Shown here in pieces: positions 6,767-12,040 of a stretch of DNA of 12,040 nucleotides. The number at the start of each line of letters is the position of its first letter. Positions within the stretch are counted from its first letter, which is position 1. Below the pieces are notes generated by a model that saw only the letters and a program-made list of their open reading frames with translations, was not told the DNA's origin and did no database searches. The stretch is taken from the NCBI GenBank assembly GCA_964475755.1, contig CAYYXR010000059.1, positions 1-12,040 on the forward strand, written 5' to 3'. A program made the position numbers and the translations under genes. This DNA is from UBA11612 sp964475755 (GTDB lineage Bacteria; Pseudomonadota; Alphaproteobacteria; Rhodospirillales; Rhodospirillaceae).

Positions 6767-7068
6767 TTAAAGCCGCCGTGCTTTTGTTAGTTACACCTAT
6801 ACAGTCAGCGGAGCGCACTACGATACTTTCATTCTGCGTACAAATTGGTTTATCAAATGTGCCGTTCATATCTGCCCAAAACACCACAACCAAGCGGTTT
6901 TTTGGTCTCATTTACTGTCGTCAGAATTCGATCAAGAAAACCAACTGGTACTCAATGAATAGTCGGGGCCCCGCGTCAGAATTCGTGACATAGTATTGCC
7001 CCTTCGGCAAGTCTAGGGCACTTTAAATTCTAGATGGCAAATTCGCAGAGCAATTTGGAACAATCAAC
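6767..7068. promoter_or_regulatory. Divergent intergenic region between methyltransferase and sugar operon
   Basis: These 302 bases separate two divergent transcription units. For the minus-strand methyltransferase a possible promoter reads TTGATA (forward 6851-6856) and AATGAA (forward 6828-6833) with a 17-base spacer; the second box is poor. I found no convincing plus-strand promoter for the sugar operon. GGAA at 7057-7060 is its modest ribosome site, eight bases before the ATG at 7069. A 10-bp GC palindrome (CGGGGCCCCG) lies at 6964-6973. A 71-codon frame at 6778-6993 looks random. No RNA gene was recognised. Confidence 0.3.
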
Positions 7069-7839
7069 ATGAAGGCAGTCATATTAGCAGGAGGGCTGGG
7101 GAGTCGGCTGGCGGAGGAAACGCATTTGCGTCCAAAACCGATGATAGAGATCGGCGAGCGTCCCATCCTTTGGCACATCATGAAAATTTATGGTCAGTTC
7201 GGTATAAACGAGTTCATCGTGTGCCTGGGATACAAAGGTCATCTGATCAAGGAATTTTTCGCAAATTATGCTTTACATAGCTCCGACGTCACTTTTGACC
7301 TCCGAAACAATAGCCTTGAAGTCCATCAACAGCCCTGTGAACCCTGGCGCGTGACGTTAGTCGAAACAGGCTTGAAGACCCAAACCGGCGGCCGCCTCGG
7401 TAAGATTAGGTCATACGTCGGCGCCGATGATTTTTGTCTGACATACGGAGACGGTGTGGCTGATGTCGATATTGGGGCGCTTGTATCGTTCCATCGAGAG
7501 CACGGGAAGTTGGTCACGATTACCGCCGTTCAACCACCCGGACGGTATGGGGCTATAGAAATCAGCAAGGGAAAAGTGGGGCGGTTTACGGAGAAGCCCC
7601 TTGGCGACGGAGGGTGGGTCAGTGGAGGATTTTTTGTGCTCTCGCCCAAGGCACTGGACGGAATAAAAGGAGACGATACAAGTTGGGAAAACGACACGCT
7701 GGAAAAATTGGCTGCGCGGGGCGAGGTCATGGCACGTAAGCATGCTGGTTTCTGGCACGCTATGGATACGCAGCGGGACAAAGAACATCTTGAAACGCTG
7801 TGGCAAGCAGGTCGCGCTGCGTGGAAGATATGGGAATAA
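7069..7839 (+). CDS. rfbF: Glucose-1-phosphate cytidylyltransferase
   Basis: This enzyme makes CDP-glucose from glucose-1-phosphate and CTP, the entry step to CDP-linked deoxysugars. The 256-residue length matches the family (about 257). The N-terminus is the nucleotidyltransferase signature LAGGLGSRLAEET (6-18) followed by LRPKPMIEIG, with K23 at the catalytic position. RPILWHIMKIYGQFGINEFIVCLGYKG (about 30-56) is highly typical of this cytidylyltransferase. YGDGVADVDI (about 127-136) holds the metal-binding Asp, and FTEKP, then a WVSGGFFVLSP loop, follow at about 170-200. It opens the five-gene plus-strand operon, and its stop codon overlaps the next gene's start region. Chain direction and complete motifs support an active enzyme. 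Confidence 0.95.
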   Translation: MKAVILAGGLGSRLAEETHLRPKPMIEIGERPILWHIMKIYGQFGINEFIVCLGYKGHLIKEFFANYALHSSDVTFDLRNNSLEVHQQPCEPWRVTLVETGLKTQTGGRLGKIRSYVGADDFCLTYGDGVADVDIGALVSFHREHGKLVTITAVQPPGRYGAIEISKGKVGRFTEKPLGDGGWVSGGFFVLSPKALDGIKGDDTSWENDTLEKLAARGEVMARKHAGFWHAMDTQRDKEHLETLWQAGRAAWKIWE

Positions 7840-8924
7840 ATCAGTCCTTCTGGAAAGATAAAAAAGTATTCCTGACCGGCCACACCGGATTTATGGGTGG
7901 CTGGCTATCGCTTTGCTTGCGCTCATTGGGCGCAAACGTGTCCGGATACGCGCTCAATCCCATCGGAGAAAAATGTTTTTTCTATCAGGCCAATGTTGAA
8001 ACGGCACTGACACATGACTGCCGCAGTGATATTCGCGACGTTGCAGCCTTGCGTTCCGCATTAATCTCCTATTCGCCGGACATCGTATTTCATCTCGCTG
8101 CCCAACCAATTGTTCGAGAGTCGTTTAAACACCCCGCGGAAACTTTTTCGGTAAATGCGATGGGTGTGGTGCATCTGCTAGATTGCCTCCGAGATTTGAG
8201 CTCGGTTCAGGCGACGGTCATCATAACCAGCGACAAATGCTACAGGGATATATCGGCTGGAACACCACTCACCGAGAATGATGCTCTGGGTGGAGATGAT
8301 CCATATAGTGCGAGCAAAGGCTGCGCCGAAATCATTTCAAATTCATACCGCGCGAGTTTCGGAAACGGACCTGATGCTTCCATCGCGATTGCGCACCTGG
8401 CCACGGCGCGGGCGGGCAATGTCATTGGCGGCGGCGACTGGGCCGTGGATAGGCTGGTTCCAGATTGCATCCGTGCATTTGACGATAATCAGCCCGTCAA
8501 ATTGCGCTATCCTCAGGCCATCCGACCGTGGCAGCACGTGTTGGAGCCCATATGCGGATACCTGCTGTTGGCACAATCCTTGGTAGGCCCTGGCGGCGAA
8601 AAATACGCGTCCGCCTGGAATTTTGGCCCGGAGTCCGCAAGTCATATTTCCGTTGCTCAATTGGCGAACACAATTGCCCAGATGTATGGAGGCAAGGTGC
8701 AATTCGGCAAGGATGAGTCTGGGCCAAACGAAAAAGGTGTTTTGCGGCTGGATAGTGAGAAATCCTTGAAGGAGCTTGGCTGGCGCCCGCGCATGACGGT
8801 TGAAGAGGCAATTGAAAAAACAGTTGCGTGGTATAAGGAGATTAACTCTAAGAAATCCACGCACGAGCTTACAATGACGCAAATCGGTCAATACTTTGAT
8901 TCGACTTGCAACGCGGCGACGTAA
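7830..8924 (+). CDS. rfbG: CDP-glucose 4,6-dehydratase
   Basis: This 364-residue extended short-chain dehydrogenase/reductase converts CDP-glucose to CDP-4-keto-6-deoxyglucose using bound NAD. Visible motifs are the dinucleotide-binding GHTGFMG (17-23), HLAAQPIVRESF (88-99), TSDKCY (133-138) and the YxxxK pair Y159/K163 in DDPYSASKGCAE. RPWQHVLEPICGYL is also characteristic of this subfamily. I start it at the ATG at 7830, whose protein aligns with the usual FWKDKKVFLTGHTGF beginning. A GTG at 7800 in the same frame is possible but lies inside the upstream gene. The ATG is followed ten bases later by the end of the cytidylyltransferase stop (7837-7839), so the genes overlap and are probably translationally coupled. 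The product is the 4-keto sugar that the next three enzymes can modify. Confidence 0.94.
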   Translation: MGINQSFWKDKKVFLTGHTGFMGGWLSLCLRSLGANVSGYALNPIGEKCFFYQANVETALTHDCRSDIRDVAALRSALISYSPDIVFHLAAQPIVRESFKHPAETFSVNAMGVVHLLDCLRDLSSVQATVIITSDKCYRDISAGTPLTENDALGGDDPYSASKGCAEIISNSYRASFGNGPDASIAIAHLATARAGNVIGGGDWAVDRLVPDCIRAFDDNQPVKLRYPQAIRPWQHVLEPICGYLLLAQSLVGPGGEKYASAWNFGPESASHISVAQLANTIAQMYGGKVQFGKDESGPNEKGVLRLDSEKSLKELGWRPRMTVEEAIEKTVAWYKEINSKKSTHELTMTQIGQYFDSTCNAAT

Positions 8925-9487
8925 TGTCAGACAACTTGAACGTGGTGAGCCAGAACTTAAACGGCCTTGCTGTTTTGGAACGGAAACGACGAACCGATCC
9001 TAGAGGCTCGTTTGAACGTTTGTTCGAAGATGACGTTTTCGCCGAATTGGGCTTCGCTCCTCAAATATGCCAAATCAATCTCTCCCACACGCGCGGCAAG
9101 GGCACCGTAAGAGGAATGCATTTTCAACATCCGCCAGCGTGCGAGAACAAGATAGTGACGTGCTTGTCGGGCTCTATATTCGATGTCGCTATTGATCTGC
9201 GTAAGGACTCGCCTTCATTCCTTCAATGGCACAGCGAGATTTTATCGGACGACAACCGACGCAGCTTGGTCATACCTGAGGGATTTGCTCATGGCTTCCA
9301 AGCCCTAAGCGATGACATATCCATTCTGTACTTCCACTCTCATGCGTACGCGCCCGAGTCAGAAGGCGGATTATCATATGACGATCCGGAATTGGGAATT
9401 CAGTGGCCTTTGTCCGTGACGGAGATATCGGATCGGGATCGGAATTGGCCTCGGTTGACCAACAACTTTGAAGGACTGGTTCTTTGA
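8924..9487 (+). CDS. RmlC-type sugar 3,5-epimerase
   Basis: This 187-residue cupin is of the dTDP-4-dehydrorhamnose 3,5-epimerase family. The active site is complete: H66 in RGMHFQ, K76 in ENKIV, Y136 and Y142 spaced as in RmlC, and an Asp in the ISDRDRNWP segment. FDVAIDLRKDSPSF (86-99), VIPEGFAHGFQAL (116-128) and PESEGGLSYDDPELGIQWP (144-162) are all family signatures. It should epimerise C3, C5 or both of the 4-keto sugar. Because the preceding genes make a CDP sugar, the substrate is probably CDP-4-keto-6-deoxyglucose rather than the dTDP form. The start is the ATG at 8924, which shares its A with the upstream TAA (8922-8924), giving TAATG. Whether it acts once or twice is not visible from sequence. 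Confidence 0.9.
   Translation: MSDNLNVVSQNLNGLAVLERKRRTDPRGSFERLFEDDVFAELGFAPQICQINLSHTRGKGTVRGMHFQHPPACENKIVTCLSGSIFDVAIDLRKDSPSFLQWHSEILSDDNRRSLVIPEGFAHGFQALSDDISILYFHSHAYAPESEGGLSYDDPELGIQWPLSVTEISDRDRNWPRLTNNFEGLVL
9471..9487 (+). promoter_or_regulatory. Ribosome site fixing a TTG start with TTGA overlap
   Basis: AAGGA at 9471-9475 lies eight bases upstream of TTG at 9484. The TTG overlaps the TGA stop (9485-9487) of the epimerase gene as TTGA. In the methyltransferase frame a TGA at 9469-9471 blocks any start further upstream, and the zinc-ligand cysteines begin two codons after the TTG. The TTG is therefore the only start that keeps the N-terminal CxxC. Confidence 0.7.
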
Positions 9488-10737
9488 ATTGCCGCGCATG
9501 TTTCCACACGATTGGGCGGCAAATATTGGACCTGGGCACCTCGCCGCCGTCCAATAATTACCTGACGGAATCCCAGTTATCTCAGCCGGAACCCTGGCTG
9601 CCGTTGAAAATTTGGATATGTGAACGGTGTTTATTGGTGCAAACCGAAGATTATGCTCTTCCGCAGGAATTGTTTCACGATGACTACGCGTATTTCAGCT
9701 CATACTCGAAGAGCTGGCTCGAACACGCCAAACGTTTTGCAAACACGGTCATCGATAGGTTTGGACTAGGCAAAGAGAGTTGCGTCGCCGAAATTGCCGC
9801 GAATGACGGCTACTTGCTACAATATTTCAAGAGCGCGGGCGTTCCCTGTTACGGCATTGAGCCGACAGCCGGCACCGCGCAGGCAGCAAAAGACAAAGGC
9901 CTCGAAATCGTCACGGATTTTTTCGGAAAGCGCTTGGCCGAGGAATTATCATCCAAAGATAGGCGCGCCGACTTGCTGATCGCAAACAACGTATTTGCCC
10001 ACGTGCCTGACTTGTCCGATTTCATTTCAGGCATACCCGTGATTTTAAAGCCGCAAGGAATTGTGACTATCGAGTTTGCGCACATCCTCACGTTGGTGAA
10101 ACACAACCATTTCGACAGCATTTATCACGAGCACTATTCATATTGGTCGTTGTTAGCGGCGGAAGCGACGTTGGCGCGTCATGGGCTTGTTGTATTCGAC
10201 GTAGAAATTCTTCCGACGCACGGCGGAAGTTTGCGCCTGTTCGTTCAATCGAAAGACAGCGGCGCACATGCACCCCAGCCCGGAGCAGAACACGTCCGAG
10301 AGATCGAAAGGTCCGTCAGACTAGATCAATTAGAAACATACGCCGGCCTTCAAGGGCGCGCAGAAGAAGCCAAGCAAGACCTGCTGCGATTCTTGTCCGA
10401 CTTCAAACGTGGCGGTAAAGCTATGGCGGCCTACGGCGCGGCGGCAAAGGGAAATACACTCCTCAACTATTCGGGCGTCACGCCTGATTTGATCCCTTGG
10501 GTTGTCGATGCGAATCCCGCCAAAATCGGAAAATACCTCCCCGGCAGCCGAATCCCCATCGTCTCGGAGGACATGATCAAAAAAAGGAAACCCGATGCAA
10601 TCTTGATTCTTCCATGGAACCTCAAAGACGAGATAATGCGGCAATTGAGTTATATCCAAGAATGGAACGGCCGATTTGTCACGGCCATTCCTTCAGTTCA
10701 GTGTTTTGCCGCCGACGGGAGTCCGATATCACCGTGA
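9484..10737 (+). CDS. Zinc-binding SAM-dependent sugar C-methyltransferase
   Basis: This 417-residue protein has the three-part layout of TylC3/NovU/TcaB9-type sugar C-methyltransferases. An N-terminal zinc module carries C3/C6 and C46/C49 (CRAC and CERC) with SPPSNNYL between. A central SAM-binding Rossmann domain has AEIAANDGYLL (102-112) and GIEPT (124-128). A C-terminal domain has AAYGAAAKGNTLLNYSGV (315-332) and a VDANPAKIGKYLPGS segment. The catalytic motif is YHEHYSY (214-220), matching the Tyr/Glu/His set of TcaB9. Such enzymes add a methyl to the carbon next to a C4 ketone, usually C3, after enolisation. Here the substrate would be the epimerised CDP-4-keto-6-deoxyhexose. It starts at TTG with an AAGGA site and overlaps both neighbours (TTGA before, GTGA after). 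All key residues are present. Confidence 0.92.
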   Translation: MNCRACFHTIGRQILDLGTSPPSNNYLTESQLSQPEPWLPLKIWICERCLLVQTEDYALPQELFHDDYAYFSSYSKSWLEHAKRFANTVIDRFGLGKESCVAEIAANDGYLLQYFKSAGVPCYGIEPTAGTAQAAKDKGLEIVTDFFGKRLAEELSSKDRRADLLIANNVFAHVPDLSDFISGIPVILKPQGIVTIEFAHILTLVKHNHFDSIYHEHYSYWSLLAAEATLARHGLVVFDVEILPTHGGSLRLFVQSKDSGAHAPQPGAEHVREIERSVRLDQLETYAGLQGRAEEAKQDLLRFLSDFKRGGKAMAAYGAAAKGNTLLNYSGVTPDLIPWVVDANPAKIGKYLPGSRIPIVSEDMIKKRKPDAILILPWNLKDEIMRQLSYIQEWNGRFVTAIPSVQCFAADGSPISP

Positions 10738-11831
10738 TCCGTTACACCCAGCCCTCAATTAGCGATCTTGAAGTCGAGTATGCAACCGATGCCGTTCGCA
10801 ACGGCTGGGGGCAGCACTGCTACAACTACATCCACAAGTTCGAAGGACTATTTCGCGACTTTGTCGGCACGAAACACGCCATGGCGACATCGAGCTGCAC
10901 CGGCGCTTTGCACCTTGGACTTGCGGCGCTCGGCCTGAAAGCCGACGACGAAGTTATAATCGCGGACATCAACTGGATTGCTTCTGTCGCGCCAGTTGTT
11001 CATCTGGGAGCAAAACCGATCTTCGTGGACGTATTGCCCGACACATGGTGCATCGATCCTGCCGCTGCCGCCGCCGCCATAACACCCCGCACTAAAGCGA
11101 TTATCGCTGTGCATTTGTATGGCAACGTTTGCGACTTGAAGCGCCTGAGCGCCTTATGTACGCAACGTGGAATAGCGCTTATCGAAGACTGTGCGGAGGC
11201 TATAGGCAGCTGTTGGGACGGCAACCAAGTCGGAAGCATCGGAGCGTTTTCGGTATTTTCCTTTCACGGCACCAAGACTCTAACGACCGGCGAAGGCGGT
11301 GCGCTCGCTACAAACGATGAAGACTTGTTTTCTCGCGCTCAAATCCTGAACAATCACGGCCGGTCAAGCACGGACCCCCACCCTTTCAGCCCTGGGCAAG
11401 TCGGCTACAAATTCAAGATGTCCAACGTCCAAGCGGCCATCGGCTGCGCTCAAATGGAACGGGCGAATGATCTTATTGCCGCAAAGCGCAAAGTGTTCCT
11501 GACTTACCAAGCGGCTTTTTCGGATTTGAAGCACATACAACTTAATCCTGAACCTGAAGGTACAGTAAATGGATACTGGATGCCGACCGTGGTTTTTTCA
11601 AAGAGTTCAGGGATCACAGCGGAAAAAGCGCTCGACATTCTCAATAACTCGCAAATAGACGCACGGCCGTTTTTTTTACCACTAAGTTCTTTGCCTATGT
11701 TTGAGCGGCGTGAATACAATAATGTTAGCTATGGCATTTACTGTCGTGCAGTGAACCTACCAAGCTACCCCGAGTTGACTGATGTCGAGCAGCGGAAGGT
11801 TATCAACGCAGTACGGAGTCTGTGTAAATAA
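10734..11831 (+). CDS. DegT/DnrJ/EryC1/StrS-family PLP sugar aminotransferase
   Basis: This 365-residue PLP enzyme should turn the C4 ketone into an amine. SFHGTKTLTTGEGG carries the Schiff-base lysine K181, and the context resembles perosamine-synthase-type aminotransferases (SFFGNKTITTGEGG). EDCAEAIG (151-158) supplies D152 for the pyridine nitrogen, and TSSCTGALHLGL (52-63) is the phosphate-binding region. The lysine argues against an E1/RfbH or ColD-type 3-dehydratase, in which this residue is His. I start it at GTG 10734, which overlaps the upstream TGA as GTGA, giving VIRYTQPSIS; GGGAG at 10717-10721 is a possible ribosome site. The frame is open back to 10497, but that part lies inside the methyltransferase and is Arg/Cys-rich noise. 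An N-terminal FGQ-like element and a full C-terminus are present, so it is intact. It completes the operon. Confidence 0.92.
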   Translation: MIRYTQPSISDLEVEYATDAVRNGWGQHCYNYIHKFEGLFRDFVGTKHAMATSSCTGALHLGLAALGLKADDEVIIADINWIASVAPVVHLGAKPIFVDVLPDTWCIDPAAAAAAITPRTKAIIAVHLYGNVCDLKRLSALCTQRGIALIEDCAEAIGSCWDGNQVGSIGAFSVFSFHGTKTLTTGEGGALATNDEDLFSRAQILNNHGRSSTDPHPFSPGQVGYKFKMSNVQAAIGCAQMERANDLIAAKRKVFLTYQAAFSDLKHIQLNPEPEGTVNGYWMPTVVFSKSSGITAEKALDILNNSQIDARPFFLPLSSLPMFERREYNNVSYGIYCRAVNLPSYPELTDVEQRKVINAVRSLCK

Positions 11832-11845
11832 GCTATGGCATAGCT
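11831..11845. repeat. 15-bp odd-centred palindrome after the operon stop codon
   Basis: AGCTATG-G-CATAGCT begins at the last base of the aminotransferase stop codon. With a single central base it cannot make an ordinary hairpin loop without fraying and it lacks a T-run, so it is not a good terminator. Its first 11 bases also occur inside the gene at 11727-11737. It may be a binding site or chance. Confidence 0.25.
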
Positions 11846-11987
11846 CCAATTCGCACACGCACCTCACAGCAGCTTTCAAAACGAGCAAGCCTACCGCTGT
11901 ATTTTTCCTTGACGGATCCCACCCAAATTCTACCTGTCACGTGCCATCTTGCGAATCCCGCCGCGATACTTTCTGACGAAGGATTAG
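11846..11987. other. Non-coding gap between sugar operon and right IS-like end
   Basis: I see no gene here. A 64-codon frame starting at 11782 runs through the region, but it overlaps the aminotransferase end and has no ribosome site. No convincing terminator stem with a T-run was found. Confidence 0.4.
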
Positions 11988-12040
11988 TGAGGCGCCCCCT
12001 TTGAAGTGGTCCATCCTGAGGTATGGTTTTTCCAAGGAGG
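11988..12040 (+). mobile_element. Probable insertion-sequence left end (right flank), truncated by window
   Basis: Bases 11988-12012 are the inverted counterpart of 29-52. The terminal repeat begins TGAGGCGCCCCC facing the gene block. About 20 bases further in, AAGGAGG (12034-12040) is a near-perfect ribosome site, as expected just before the first transposase frame, which would start beyond the window. If so, this element lies in the same orientation as the one on the left flank. The family is not determined; IS3-like is a guess from the terminal TG and the short distance from end to ribosome site. Confidence 0.5.

Noticed and set aside
6778..6993. 71-codon plus-strand frame in the divergent gap
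   Set aside because: It begins within 12 bases of the divergent methyltransferase start, has no ribosome site and its composition looks random.
8343..8891. 182-codon minus-strand frame opposite the dehydratase gene
   Set aside because: Antisense to a gene with full SDR motifs; no domain resemblance.
10497..10733. 79-codon N-terminal extension of the aminotransferase frame
   Set aside because: It lies wholly inside the methyltransferase gene, is Arg/Cys-rich without family resemblance, and the family N-terminus begins at the GTG at 10734.
10734..11831. Possibility that the PLP enzyme is an RfbH/ColD-type 3-dehydratase, as usual for CDP-deoxysugars
   Set aside because: The Schiff-base position is lysine (HGTKTLTTGEGG) and there is no iron-sulfur cysteine set of the E1 type.
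1..12040. CRISPR array, tRNA, rRNA or riboswitch
   Set aside because: No regularly spaced direct repeats, no cloverleaf-like sequence and no recognised riboswitch core were seen.

Overview
The window looks like an accessory surface-polysaccharide or natural-product island from a Gram-negative bacterium. I would guess a proteobacterium, perhaps an alphaproteobacterium, from the mid-range GC content, the mixed codon use and the family resemblances. The assignment is weak because no rRNA, tRNA or housekeeping gene is present. All complete genes are metabolic. No glycosyltransferase, transporter or regulator is visible.

Left block (142-4424, minus strand, read right to left): an unrecognised protein of about 430 residues; a 2-oxoglutarate/Fe(II) dioxygenase starting one base after its stop; a stand-alone amino-acid-type adenylating enzyme without a carrier domain; and, after a 7-bp hairpin, a GNAT-type N-acyltransferase. 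This set could activate, hydroxylate and transfer a small acyl or aminoacyl group, but no carrier protein is encoded here.

Middle block (4425-7068): a divergent intergenic region with a doubtful 68-codon reading frame; a luciferase-like flavin monooxygenase on the plus strand; then, convergent to it, a CmcI/rhamnosyl O-methyltransferase-type gene on the minus strand; then a second divergent gap of about 300 bases.

Right block (7069-11831, plus strand): a tightly coupled five-gene operon for a nucleotide sugar. It encodes glucose-1-phosphate cytidylyltransferase, CDP-glucose 4,6-dehydratase, an RmlC-type 3,5-epimerase, a zinc-binding sugar C-methyltransferase and a DegT-family PLP aminotransferase. 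Successive genes overlap by a few bases, with ATG, ATG, TTG and GTG starts. The expected product is a CDP-linked, C-methyl-branched 4-amino-4,6-dideoxyhexose. This differs from the usual fate of CDP-4-keto-6-deoxyglucose, which is 3-deoxygenation by an E1-type (RfbH) enzyme.

Both window edges carry the same 24-25 bp sequence in inverted orientation (29-52 and 11988-12012), with TG at the end facing the gene block. They look like the ends of two insertion sequences bracketing the whole set. My working hypothesis is a mobile or horizontally acquired cassette that makes a branched amino sugar and decorates it by N-acylation, O-methylation and oxidation.
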